A DNA stretch of 64,000 nucleotides from Bacteroidia bacterium (lineage in GTDB: Bacteria > Bacteroidota > Bacteroidia > M30B66): the NCBI GenBank assembly GCA_018401705.1, contig JAGYKL010000015.1, positions 1 through 64,000 on the forward strand, written 5' to 3'. Below the pieces are notes generated by a model. That model had not been told where the DNA came from. It did no database searches and was given only the letters and a program-made list of their open reading frames with translations. Shown here piece by piece: positions 34,761 to 44,471 of the stretch (positions are counted from its first letter, which is position 1; every line of letters begins with the position of its first letter). The position numbers and the translations under genes are program-made.

Positions 34761-34973
34761 ATGTCTTCAAAAGAAAGTAATGTAAAAAGTAAAGTTGCAG
34801 CAGCATATCAACAATTTCAATTGAAGGGGCTAAATTCTTATGGAAAATATCTAGAAAAAGAGATAAAAAATTCTAAAGGGAAGGATTCCAAGAAGATGTA
34901 TTTCAAGTACTTGGAAAAAGAACTTTCCAAGAATAATAAGAGAATTGATAAGATTAGTGCTAAAGTGAAGTAA
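34761..34973 (+). CDS. small Lys-rich hypothetical protein
   Basis: MSSKESNVKSKVAAAYQQFQLKGLNSYGKYLEKEIKNSKGKDSKKMYFKYLEKELSKNNKRIDKISAKVK. Confidence 0.55.
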   Translation: MSSKESNVKSKVAAAYQQFQLKGLNSYGKYLEKEIKNSKGKDSKKMYFKYLEKELSKNNKRIDKISAKVK

Positions 34974-34993
34974 TACTTTTACTAAGTAACATT

Positions 34994-35386
34994 ATGCTGG
35001 AGTTCATTCTTAACGCAGAATTTGAAGTCAGTCCTAAGACTCTATTTCAAGCCTGGCTAAGTCCCAAGTCGCACTCTAAAATGACTGGAGGGAAAGCTAA
35101 TATAAATAGTAAACAAGGCTCTAAATTCAGTGCTTGGGATGGCTATATAAAAGATAAAAATTTGATTATTGAACCTTATTCAAGAATACTTCAATCTTGG
35201 AGAACATCTGAATTTGAAGCCGATGAAGAAGATTCGCAAATAGAAATTTTACTTCTTGAAATAGAATTAGGAACTCGATTAACATTAATTCATAAAAATC
35301 TTGGTCCAAACGGTGAAAAACACAAGGCTGGCTGGGAAGATCATTATTTTGAGCCAATGAAATGCTATTTTAATTCATCAAAATAA
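34994..35386 (+). CDS. SRPBCC/AHSA1 domain protein
   Basis: FEVSPKTLFQAWLSPKSHSKMTGGKANI...GSKFSAWDGYIKDKNLIIEPYSRILQSWRTSEF...GWEDHYFEPMKCYF. Confidence 0.8.
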   Translation: MLEFILNAEFEVSPKTLFQAWLSPKSHSKMTGGKANINSKQGSKFSAWDGYIKDKNLIIEPYSRILQSWRTSEFEADEEDSQIEILLLEIELGTRLTLIHKNLGPNGEKHKAGWEDHYFEPMKCYFNSSK

Positions 35387-35393
35387 ACTCAAA

Positions 35394-35936
35394 TTGGATT
35401 CTGCTCTCAAAACAATGATTTCAAATATGCCTTCTAAAACGGGCAAATCTCTTGATGAATGGAAGAAGGTCTTATCGATTAAAAGCTTTACAAAGCATTC
35501 TGAGGCGTTGAACTTTCTTAAAACTGAATATGGTGTTTCTCATGGATTCGCAAATACAATAGTTGCATTATCAAAAGATGGTCAATCAAATCCTGATGAT
35601 TTATTGGCGAAGCAATATCAGGGCAAAGAGCATCTATCACCGATTTATAATAAGCTTAAGGATATTATAGTAAAATTTGGCGATGATATAAAGATAGTTC
35701 CCAAAAAAGACAGTGTGAGTTTTGTAAGAAAAAGGCAATTTATTCTTATCAAACCTGCAACTAAATCTAGGGTAGATATTGGTTTAAAATTAAAGGATTT
35801 CCCTGTTAACAATCGCCTTGAGAATTCAGGTCCTTTCGGAACAATGTGCACACACCGAGTAAAAATCGAAAATATCAATCAAATCAATTCTCAACTTGTT
35901 GTCTGGCTGGAAGAGTCATATCATCAAGCTTACTAA
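35394..35936 (+). CDS. DUF4287 / DUF5655 domain protein
   Basis: MPSKTGKSLDEWKKVLSIKSF...LKTEYGVSHGFANTIV; PIYNKLKDIIVKFGDDIKIVPKKDSVSFVRKRQFILIKP. Confidence 0.75.
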   Translation: MDSALKTMISNMPSKTGKSLDEWKKVLSIKSFTKHSEALNFLKTEYGVSHGFANTIVALSKDGQSNPDDLLAKQYQGKEHLSPIYNKLKDIIVKFGDDIKIVPKKDSVSFVRKRQFILIKPATKSRVDIGLKLKDFPVNNRLENSGPFGTMCTHRVKIENINQINSQLVVWLEESYHQAY

Positions 35937-35951
35937 AGAAAAAGAAACAAA

Positions 35952-38900
35952 TTAACCTTCAACTGCACTTGCAGACACAGCTTGAATATCATAAGAAAGC
36001 ACAGGACTTAGCCAACGTTCCATTTCAGAAATTGACTTATTCTTCCTTTGAGCATATTCGTCAACCTGATCTTTTTTAATCTTCCCTAAACCAAAATATT
36101 TGCTTTCAGGATGAGAAAAGTACCAGCCGCTAACAGCTGCAGTTGGATACATGGCAAAGCTCTCGGTTAAAGTGATTCCTGTATTCTGTGTGGCATTAAG
36201 TAAAGAAAACAAGAGTTCTTTCTCAGTATGATCAGGACAGGCAGGATACCCTGGTGCCGGGCGAATACCTTGGTACTTCTCGTGAATTAATTGATCATTA
36301 TCAAGACTTTCATTCTTGGCAAACCCCCAATATTCTTTTCTCACTCGTTGATGCAACCTTTCAGCAAAAGCCTCTGCAAGCCTGTCTGCTAATGCTTTTA
36401 AAAGAATCGCGTTGTAATCATCGTGGTTAGCTTCGAACCGAGCAACATGCTCTTCGATGCCTATACCTGCTGTAACTGCAAATCCACCGATGTAATCATT
36501 CAACTGACTTTCTTTAGGGGCGACAAAATCACTTAAACAATAATTAGCTTGACCTTTTGCCTTTTTATTTTGTTGTCTGAGATTATGCACTACTTCTAAC
36601 ACTTCATCTCTAGCATCAGAGGAATAAATCTCAATATCATCGCCAATGCTATTGGCAGGCCAAATCCCAATCACGCCTCTGGCGGTAAGCCATTTTTCTT
36701 TAATAATCTGCTCAAGCATTTGTTTAGCATCATTAAAAAGCTTCTGAGCTTCAACACCAACAACTTCATCTGTTAATATTGCAGGGTATTTTCCATGCAA
36801 TTCCCAGGTTGAGAAAAATGGAGTCCAGTCAATATACTTTGCTAATTCAGAAAGATCATAATTATCAAATACAGTTATTCCTGGCTTTTCTGGCACATAA
36901 ATATTGCCTTCATTAAAATCAACATGATGTTTATTCTCTCTAGCATCTGCTATTGAAATATAGTCTTTTGCAGAGGTTCTTCCTGCATGCTGAACTCTGA
37001 TTTTTTCGTATTCCTCATTAATTGAGGCCATAAATGCAGGCCGTTGTTCGTCTTGGATTAAAGCTCCTGCAACCGGAACAGAACGGGATGCGTCGAGAAC
37101 ATGAACCACTGGTCCGCTATAATTTGGAGCTATCTTAACAGCTGTATGAGTTTTTGAAGTCGTTGCTCCTCCAATGAGAAGTGGTATTTTAAAGCCTTGA
37201 GTTTCCATCTCACGGGCAACCGTGACCATTTCATCAAGTGAAGGAGTGATTAGCCCACTTAAACCAATTATATCTGCGTTAATTTCTTTAGCTTTATCGA
37301 GAATACGTTGATAAGGAACCATTACACCCATATCAACAATTTCATAATTGTTGCAGCCTAAAACCACACCAACTATGTTTTTTCCAATATCATGAACATC
37401 TCCTTTTACTGTAGCCATGAGAATTGTACCATTTGAATTTGATACGCCTTCTTCTTTCTCTGCTTCAATGTATGGCAGCAAATATGCCACAGCCTTTTTC
37501 ATAACTCGGGCTGATTTAACAACCTGAGGAAGGAACATTTTTCCACTTCCAAAAAGGTCACCCACATGATTCATTCCAGCCATTAAGGGACCTTCAATCA
37601 CTTCGAGAGGTTTATTAAATAAATGTCGACACTCTTCTGTGTCTGCATCTATATATTCAACAATACCTTTAACAAGAGCATGAGTTAACCTTTCCTTTAC
37701 AGGAAGGTTCCTCCAGGCCTCATCACGTTCTTGAACCTTGCCTTTAGTTTTTATTGTCTCTGCAAATTCAACCAGTCGTTCAGTAGCATCTTCCCTTCTG
37801 TTAAGGAGGACATCCTCAACCAATTCAAGTAAATCTTTAGGAATTTCTTCATAAACTTCAAGCTGTCCTGCATTTACAATACCCATATCTAATCCTGCGC
37901 GAATAGCGTGATATAGAAACGCACTATGCATCGCTTCTCTAACATAATCATTTCCTCTAAAAGAGAATGAGATATTAGAAACCCCTCCACTTACACGCAC
38001 GCCGGGTAAATTCTCTTTAATCCAGCGAGTCGCTTTTATAAAATCAACAGCATAATTATTATGTTCTTCAATACCTGTGGCTACAGTTAGAATATTAGGA
38101 TCGAAAATAATATCTGTTGCCGGAAAATGAACCTGCTCAGTTAAAATCGTGTAGGCTCTTTTACATATCTGAATTCTTCGTTCGTAAGAATCGGCTTGGC
38201 CATCTTCATCAAAAGCCATGACAACAACAGCAGCACCATAGCGCTTAACAAGTTTTGCCTGAGAAATAAAATTCGCCTCCCCTTCTTTTAATGAGATAGA
38301 ATTCACAATAGATTTTCCTTGGACGCATTTTAAACCGGCTTCAATAACGCTCCATTTTGAAGAGTCGATCATCACAGGCAACTTGGCGATATCAGGCTCT
38401 GAAGCCATGAGATTCAGGAATTTAACCATTACGGCTTCTGAATCTAGCATACCTTCATCCATATTCACATCTAGAATTTGTGCTCCGCCTTCTACCTGAT
38501 GCAATGCAACAGTTAAGGCTTCTTCATAATTCTCCTCACGGATGAGACGGGCAAATTTTCTTGAACCGGTAACATTAGTTCGTTCACCAATATTTACAAA
38601 GTTGGTTTCAGGTCTAATTGTAACAGGTTCAAGTCCGCTGTAAAAGGGCAAACTTTCGTTTTGAGGTATTTGATGCGGCTTATATGTTTCGGCCAATTTA
38701 GCAATTGCCCGGATGTGGTCAGGGGTTGTTCCGCAACATCCACCAATGATGTTTACAAAATTACTGTCGAGATATTCTTTGATTTGCTCGGCCATTTGCT
38801 CAGGACTTTCATCATATTCTCCAAAAGCATTTGGTAATCCAGCATTAGGGTGGGCTGAGATTCTGAATTTGGCATTTTTTGCCAATGTTTCGATGTAAGG

Positions 38901-39653
38901 CTTTAGTTGCCTTGCTCCTAGTGCACAATTAAAACCAACAGAAAGTAAATCAATATGAGAAACTGAAAAAAGGAATGCCTCAGCAGTTTGCCCGGTTAAA
39001 GTTCTACCCGATTGATCGGTGATTGTGCCTGATACCATAACTGGAATCCGAATGCCTATTTTCTCACAATAAGAATCTATAGCAAATAGAGCGGCCTTGC
39101 AATTTAGAGTATCGAATACGGTCTCAACGAGTAACATATCTACACCACCGTCAATTAGACCTCGAATTTGCTCAGTGTAGGCTTCCACTAATTGATCGAA
39201 TGTAATAGCTCGATAGCCGGGGTCGTTTACATCAGGAGAAATGCTTGCAGTTCTGTTAGTTGGGCCGACAGAGCCAGCAACAAATCTAGGTTTATGAGGA
39301 GTTAATGCTGTGAATTTATCGGCAGCAGCCTTTGCAATTTTGGCCGATTCTAAATTAAGCTCATAAACAATGTGTTCGAGATTATAGTCAGCTTGAGCGA
39401 TTGAGGTTCCGCTGAAAGTATTGGTTTCTGCAATATCAGCTCCTGCTTCAAAATAAGCTTCGTGAATAGCTTGAATAACATCAGGTCGAGTTAGTGACAA
39501 AAGGTCATTATTGCCTTTAAGAGAAGATTCATGATTTTCAAAATGTCCCTTCCTAAAATCCTCCTCTTCAAGCGAATACCGCTGAATCATTGTTCCCATG
39601 GCTCCGTCCAGAACCAAAATTCTTGATTTTAATTGCTCAAGTAGATTACTCAT
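35952..39653 (-). CDS. metH: cobalamin-dependent methionine synthase, full length
   Basis: [93 protein letters not shown]; AdoMet domain [15 protein letters not shown]. Confidence 0.97.
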   Translation of the reverse strand: MSNLLEQLKSRILVLDGAMGTMIQRYSLEEEDFRKGHFENHESSLKGNNDLLSLTRPDVIQAIHEAYFEAGADIAETNTFSGTSIAQADYNLEHIVYELNLESAKIAKAAADKFTALTPHKPRFVAGSVGPTNRTASISPDVNDPGYRAITFDQLVEAYTEQIRGLIDGGVDMLLVETVFDTLNCKAALFAIDSYCEKIGIRIPVMVSGTITDQSGRTLTGQTAEAFLFSVSHIDLLSVGFNCALGARQLKPYIETLAKNAKFRISAHPNAGLPNAFGEYDESPEQMAEQIKEYLDSNFVNIIGGCCGTTPDHIRAIAKLAETYKPHQIPQNESLPFYSGLEPVTIRPETNFVNIGERTNVTGSRKFARLIREENYEEALTVALHQVEGGAQILDVNMDEGMLDSEAVMVKFLNLMASEPDIAKLPVMIDSSKWSVIEAGLKCVQGKSIVNSISLKEGEANFISQAKLVKRYGAAVVVMAFDEDGQADSYERRIQICKRAYTILTEQVHFPATDIIFDPNILTVATGIEEHNNYAVDFIKATRWIKENLPGVRVSGGVSNISFSFRGNDYVREAMHSAFLYHAIRAGLDMGIVNAGQLEVYEEIPKDLLELVEDVLLNRREDATERLVEFAETIKTKGKVQERDEAWRNLPVKERLTHALVKGIVEYIDADTEECRHLFNKPLEVIEGPLMAGMNHVGDLFGSGKMFLPQVVKSARVMKKAVAYLLPYIEAEKEEGVSNSNGTILMATVKGDVHDIGKNIVGVVLGCNNYEIVDMGVMVPYQRILDKAKEINADIIGLSGLITPSLDEMVTVAREMETQGFKIPLLIGGATTSKTHTAVKIAPNYSGPVVHVLDASRSVPVAGALIQDEQRPAFMASINEEYEKIRVQHAGRTSAKDYISIADARENKHHVDFNEGNIYVPEKPGITVFDNYDLSELAKYIDWTPFFSTWELHGKYPAILTDEVVGVEAQKLFNDAKQMLEQIIKEKWLTARGVIGIWPANSIGDDIEIYSSDARDEVLEVVHNLRQQNKKAKGQANYCLSDFVAPKESQLNDYIGGFAVTAGIGIEEHVARFEANHDDYNAILLKALADRLAEAFAERLHQRVRKEYWGFAKNESLDNDQLIHEKYQGIRPAPGYPACPDHTEKELLFSLLNATQNTGITLTESFAMYPTAAVSGWYFSHPESKYFGLGKIKKDQVDEYAQRKNKSISEMERWLSPVLSYDIQAVSASAVEG

Positions 39654-39730
39654 TCACACCTTTTCTGTGCTCATTCAGCAACTTATTTTAACCGCAATTA
39701 TTAAAGAAAAGATGGGATACATGTATCATT

Positions 39731-39830
39731 CTTATCTTCTCTCAATAATGAGATAGGAATTAGCACCTTTACGCCATGCGTAGGTTGCCAAGACTTCTTA
39801 GGGCCTATTCCCTCGGTCTTTCTGGATAAG
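39731..39830 (-). promoter_or_regulatory. SAM-I (S-box) riboswitch aptamer upstream of metH
   Basis: Minus strand: CTTATCCAGAAAGACCGAGGGAATAGGCCCTAAGAAGTCTTGGCAACCTACGC...AAGGTGCTAATTCCTATCTC...GAGAGAAGATAAG; P1 arms CTTATC/GATAAG and the S-box core AGGGA..GGCCCTA.GA..C..GGCAACC..AAGGTGC.AATTCC. Confidence 0.93.
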
Positions 39831-39865
39831 TAAACTGCAATGAACGATTCGATTGCAAAAGTAAT

Positions 39866-40246
39866 TCAAACATCTTTACGATAAACATATTCTGCATCTT
39901 CTTTAACAAGAAACAATTCATTTTTACGTTTCTTGGTATATCCTACCTCGTAGCAGAAAATGGCTGCATTGCCTGAAGAATCTTCAATTTGATGAGTAAA
40001 AAAATTAAAATTAAAGCCTCGAGCTTTTAAGTAATTTTCAGAAATAGAATCTCTATTTCTAAGAGTGCAACTTATGAGAATACTTCTATTTCTTGAAAGT
40101 ATTCTGTTGACCTCCCTTACCGTTCTGCCTCCAGACAGACGTTCTTTGTTATGAAAAGAATTTCGACATAAATCAGAACAATACTTCTTATCGCTTCTTC
40201 CTCGAACTTGCTTGCCACATTCAGGGCATGATTTAATAAATTCCAT
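39866..40246 (-). CDS. zinc-ribbon domain hypothetical protein
   Basis: CPECGKQVRGRSDKKYCSDLCRNSFHNKER four-Cys ribbon. Confidence 0.7.
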   Translation of the reverse strand: MEFIKSCPECGKQVRGRSDKKYCSDLCRNSFHNKERLSGGRTVREVNRILSRNRSILISCTLRNRDSISENYLKARGFNFNFFTHQIEDSSGNAAIFCYEVGYTKKRKNELFLVKEDAEYVYRKDV

Positions 40247-40510
40247 AATGATACTTTTAAATAGGTGATATAAATAATATTAGGCAAAATATAAAATATC
40301 CCTAAAGAGCAAAAGAACTGTTAATAACTTCCTCCACCATAACCTTTTTAATACAATTTATTATCATTAATAGACATTAATTAATTTTAAACGTATACAA
40401 ACGGTTAATATTAGATAAATGGCAAGAAGGTGAATTATGTTTGCCTCAGATATCTAACGGAACAAATCATGGGTGCACCCTTGTATCATTTCAACTTAAA
40501 TTAATTCAAC

Positions 40511-40873
40511 ATGAAAAATCTTAGAAACTCAGTGAGGCTTATTGGTAATTTAGGGGCTACCCCAGAAATTCGCGAATTACCAAGCGGTAAAAAAATGGCT
40601 AAAATGGCTATTGCAACAACAGAACGTTACAAAGACGGAGATGGTAAATATGTTAACGAGACTCAATGGCATCAGCTAATTGCTTGGGGCAAATCAGTTG
40701 ATTATATAGCCAAATACCTTGACAAAGGTCAAGAAGTAGCTGTGGAGGGTAAATTGGTTAACAGATCCTACACAGATAAAGAAGGTATTAAGAAATACAT
40801 ATCAGAGATAAATGTATCTGAAATAACAAAAACAGGAAGTCTAAATAAAAAAGCTGAATCTACAGCTGGTTGA
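40511..40873 (+). CDS. ssb: single-stranded DNA-binding protein (short form)
   Basis: NSVRLIGNLGATPEIRELPSGKKMAKMAIATTERYKDGDGKYVNETQWHQLIAWGKSVDYIAKYLDKGQEVAVEGKL. Confidence 0.9.
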   Translation: MKNLRNSVRLIGNLGATPEIRELPSGKKMAKMAIATTERYKDGDGKYVNETQWHQLIAWGKSVDYIAKYLDKGQEVAVEGKLVNRSYTDKEGIKKYISEINVSEITKTGSLNKKAESTAG

Positions 40874-40882
40874 TAAAAGTAG

Positions 40883-40942
40883 AAGTGGTAAGGTTGGCAT
40901 CAGGACTTGTTGGCCGTCGGTGATGCCCCTTCCACTTTTTTA
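40883..40942 (+). terminator. long bulged terminator hairpin between convergent genes
   Basis: AAGTGG(T)AAGG(TT)GGCATCA / TGATGCCCCTTCCACTT, 17 bp with two left-side bulges, then T-run. Confidence 0.75.
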
Positions 40943-41395
40943 TTAATTTGATACTACTTTATTGTCGTCCCAAACTGTAGCTCCTTCTAAAAGATACTCT
41001 TCTAACCTAGCAGGGCCTTTTTTGACAGTAATTTTATCCATGAGGAATCTCACCTCACATTTTGCTTTTTCTTTTTCTTCAGGCGAAGCTCCTTTATCAC
41101 TATTCTTCAAACTCCCTAAGTGAGTTACATGTCCGTGTATTGTATCAACTTGTGAAAGTTGTATTTCGTACCATAGATCTTTAGAACCGGCATTAACAGA
41201 CACTATGTTTTTCTTCTTATTCCAGTAAATGGTATAATCCATTGATTTAACACCTTCAGAGAACATTCTACTTTTACCAAGCATAGAAAATCTCACCTTA
41301 GAGCCTGTATATTCGAAACCTTTCTTGCTTTTTTGAGCTGAAAGATTGAATGAAACAAGCAGAGAAAGCAGAATACTTGGAATAAGTTTATTCAT
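40943..41395 (-). CDS. hypothetical exported protein
   Basis: MNKLIPSILLSLLVSFNLSAQ signal peptide. Confidence 0.6.
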   Translation of the reverse strand: MNKLIPSILLSLLVSFNLSAQKSKKGFEYTGSKVRFSMLGKSRMFSEGVKSMDYTIYWNKKKNIVSVNAGSKDLWYEIQLSQVDTIHGHVTHLGSLKNSDKGASPEEKEKAKCEVRFLMDKITVKKGPARLEEYLLEGATVWDDNKVVSN

Positions 41396-41518
41396 AATAA
41401 TTAAGGTTAGTAAGGTTTTCAAAAGTATGAAAAACTCGCGAAAATTGATGTGAACGTAAGATTCTGCATGATATTAATATTTATTTATAACTTTCAGCGA
41501 GCAGCAAAACCAATTCAC

Positions 41519-42034
41519 ATGACTATTAAGCCCGAAATTAGGTTTGGATTACTTTGTGCTATCTGCATGATTATATGGACTTTAATTCAATATCTAGCAG
41601 GTTTTCACACTAAATATCTTTATTGGGGTCAGTACACTGGTTACTTGTCATTTCTACTGATTTTGTATTTTCTATATCGCGGATTGAATGAGAAAATGCG
41701 AGATAGACCCGAAAGATTTACAATCAGGCGGGGCATGAGAGAAGGTATAATTCAGTTAATGATTACAGCTTCAATTACATCTATTTTCATGTTTTTTTAT
41801 GACTATAAGATTAATCCCTTGTGGGTTGAAGACATGATTAGTTTTCAAAGAACTAATGGAAATTCTACTAAGTATTTTCTAAGGTTCGCGAATGATCCTG
41901 AGGCACAGGCTATAGTAATGAGTAATACAGAAACTCATTTATGCCTATATTTTCTATCAATTCTTATTGTAGGAGCTAGTATGAGCTTCATGCTTTCGGC
42001 AATACTGCAAAGCAGAAAAGTAGCTAATCAATAG
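41519..42034 (+). CDS. DUF4199-like membrane protein
   Basis: FGLLCAICMIIWTLIQYLAGFHTKYLYWGQYTGYLSFLLILYFLYRGLNEK; TM segments; ATG 41519 preferred. Confidence 0.65.
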   Translation: MTIKPEIRFGLLCAICMIIWTLIQYLAGFHTKYLYWGQYTGYLSFLLILYFLYRGLNEKMRDRPERFTIRRGMREGIIQLMITASITSIFMFFYDYKINPLWVEDMISFQRTNGNSTKYFLRFANDPEAQAIVMSNTETHLCLYFLSILIVGASMSFMLSAILQSRKVANQ

Positions 42035-42045
42035 AGTTTTTAAGT

Positions 42046-43149
42046 TTAAAACTTAAAGCCTGCTTCGATACGTAAACCGATATCGTTTTTGTAAACATCG
42101 GAAGAAAAGATTCGCTCATAGATTCCGGCCCCTAAAAAGAAACCAAATCTACTTCTCGAAATAAAATAGAAGCTCTGAGATGCCTCGCCCCCAAAAACTA
42201 TACTAGTTGATGTTGTAGAAGTTTCGTCATTATTGATTCTCAAAAGTTCCTCACTTCCTCCAACAGCGTTGATTCCAAATACAAAATTAAAATCTTCTCC
42301 TAACTTTTTAATTCCGCCACTTCCTAACTTAAAATAGCTAAACCTGATATTGTTCTTTTCGTCATAACCGGCTCTATTGAACAAACTAGGATCTACAGTA
42401 ATTCTGTCAATTGCTAAATGAACAGGAATCATCCAGCCACGTCTTTGTCGAGTTGAAAAGCCCATATAAGATCCGCCCCAACCTTCTGCATTTGTGCCAA
42501 AAGCAGCATTGGCCATTAATAAGCTAACCCAATGATAATCTTCTGGAGTTAAAGTATTAGCAAGTATTTGAGATTGACGTGCAAGAATATTTTCTGCAGG
42601 CACAAAATTCAATTCCGCAGATTGCCAATCGCTATTATTAAATGAAAGAATAACATTTTCAAGGACTTTACGAATGCGCCTCTCATGACCTGAAGTTACA
42701 TCTACTCCATCCTCTTCACTGATAGCCTCTGTTTCAAAAACTTTGGCAAGTTGATTCCCTTCTCTTTTATAGAATTCGACCTTCATTTCAGCTTTTCCAG
42801 ATTCTGAAGCACCATTTGTTTTCTCAGAAATGTAGAGGAAGACAATCCTCATAACAATTGGCGTTTTTAGTGTATCTCGATTTAATGCGTATTGATAAAA
42901 CTGGTTCAATGTTGGAGCAACCCCTCCCTTCAAATCGGCTTTTACTTTCTTGTTAAAAGCACCTTTCATGATAAAACCAATATCATTTTGATTTCCCCGG
43001 CCGTCTACAACTGTCTCTAAATAATATGATTGATTTGGTAATCTTATGAGTGAACTTTTTAACTCAATAAGCTCATTTTGCGCATTAAGACCTCCATTTG
43101 AGAGAAATAAAAAAACTGCAGAAATGAATACGTAAATATACTTTGACAC
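42046..43149 (-). CDS. hypothetical exported/outer-membrane protein
   Basis: Probable GTG start at 43149: MSKYIYVFISAVFLFLSNGGLNAQ; C-term IGLRIEAGFKF with terminal Phe. Confidence 0.55.
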   Translation of the reverse strand: MSKYIYVFISAVFLFLSNGGLNAQNELIELKSSLIRLPNQSYYLETVVDGRGNQNDIGFIMKGAFNKKVKADLKGGVAPTLNQFYQYALNRDTLKTPIVMRIVFLYISEKTNGASESGKAEMKVEFYKREGNQLAKVFETEAISEEDGVDVTSGHERRIRKVLENVILSFNNSDWQSAELNFVPAENILARQSQILANTLTPEDYHWVSLLMANAAFGTNAEGWGGSYMGFSTRQRRGWMIPVHLAIDRITVDPSLFNRAGYDEKNNIRFSYFKLGSGGIKKLGEDFNFVFGINAVGGSEELLRINNDETSTTSTSIVFGGEASQSFYFISRSRFGFFLGAGIYERIFSSDVYKNDIGLRIEAGFKF

Positions 43150-43219
43150 GCCTTTGCGTTTAATTTTTAAAGATTCCAAATGTAAAGCAGTTAGCTGAAT
43201 TTCAAGAAATAATTTACAA

Positions 43220-44344
43220 TTAATTCTTCCTTGAAGCAATATAATTGCTCAATGCCTGACGATCCATAGACGAACTAATTAACGGACTTAACTCAAAAAA
43301 GTAATTGTCTTTATCTTTAACATAATCATAGGCAAATTTACTAAGGTTAAGCTTATCTGATGAAGCACTAAATAACTTAACAAGCTCTTTTATTTGCTGC
43401 GAAGAATAGCAATTATAAGCAGGCAGTTGATCCTTTGCTATACTAAGTCGAGATGAAGATGAATTCTCCTGAGCCAGTATACTGCGAATTTGAGAAAACT
43501 TATTATCAGTTAATTCACAAGGAATTGGCACAGGCTGTCCGACTGTTGCTCTCAAATTATTAACATATGCCATTAAAGCTGTTCTGTTTGGAATGAATGA
43601 AAACACCTCTACTGCAGCGTCAAAATTAGCTTCATCATAGATTCGCATGTATGCAGCTTGTAAAAACGTTAAGCGGTTTTGTTCTACTTGTAGTAAAGTA
43701 GAAGTTTTCATGCTTTGAGCTGTTGTTAAACAAGAGTTGGATGCCAAATTCATTGCAAATTGAAGCTTAAGAGCTTCAGTGCTTTGCATAGCAATTTCTC
43801 TTACAAAAACGATGAAATCGCCTTCAGACAGAGGCAGATTGCAATTGTGATTACCCTGATATACAAATGGATTCGGGTAATTCATTGATGGAAAGGACAC
43901 CTGAACTGGCTGCTGAATTACAGGTTGAACTTGCACTTGCTGGGTTGTACTTTGATTCTCCGATTGTTCATGAACATAATCATGATACCTAAATGCTGTT
44001 GAAAAATAAGCGAAAGCATTGTATACATCATAAACATCTTCCTTATTAACAAGCTGAGGGTAAGCAACTATGGCTAAATCTAACTTATCTATATCTTCAC
44101 CAAACATGCTCAAAAGATCAAGCAATTGAAAAGTATTTAAGCAGCTGGTTTTTACAGCACTAATCGCAGTCCTGTATCTATCTCCAGAGTTTACTCTTGA
44201 AGAAACATTGCGTTTTATTTGTTGAAACTGAGAAGCGGATATTGCTGTTGGACAGTTTAGTCGAACATTATTTTGCCCGAAAGAAAAATGCGGTGTTATG
44301 CACAAAAACACCATTAGTATAAAGGCAACACTTAAGCGAATCAT
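43220..44344 (-). CDS. exported protein with three DUF4476-like repeats
   Basis: MIRLSVAFILMVFLCITPHFSFGQ; three approximately 90-aa units each starting NCP/NCN/PCE and ending Y(V/I). Confidence 0.65.
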   Translation of the reverse strand: MIRLSVAFILMVFLCITPHFSFGQNNVRLNCPTAISASQFQQIKRNVSSRVNSGDRYRTAISAVKTSCLNTFQLLDLLSMFGEDIDKLDLAIVAYPQLVNKEDVYDVYNAFAYFSTAFRYHDYVHEQSENQSTTQQVQVQPVIQQPVQVSFPSMNYPNPFVYQGNHNCNLPLSEGDFIVFVREIAMQSTEALKLQFAMNLASNSCLTTAQSMKTSTLLQVEQNRLTFLQAAYMRIYDEANFDAAVEVFSFIPNRTALMAYVNNLRATVGQPVPIPCELTDNKFSQIRSILAQENSSSSRLSIAKDQLPAYNCYSSQQIKELVKLFSASSDKLNLSKFAYDYVKDKDNYFFELSPLISSSMDRQALSNYIASRKN

Positions 44345-44471
44345 GAATTCATTTATATTTATGGCTTGCAAGTTAATATTCATTTTTGAGTTAAGCTGAT
44401 GATTGTAGTTTATTCAAAGCTATTTTAGTAATATTCATTAGGTTTGCAGCCTTAAACTGCAAAATTTTCAG

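Noticed and set aside
35952-35990. Plus-strand ORF 35846..36079 as a gene linking the DUF4287 gene to metH
   Set aside because: Runs out of frame through the DUF4287 gene and antisense through the metH 3' end.
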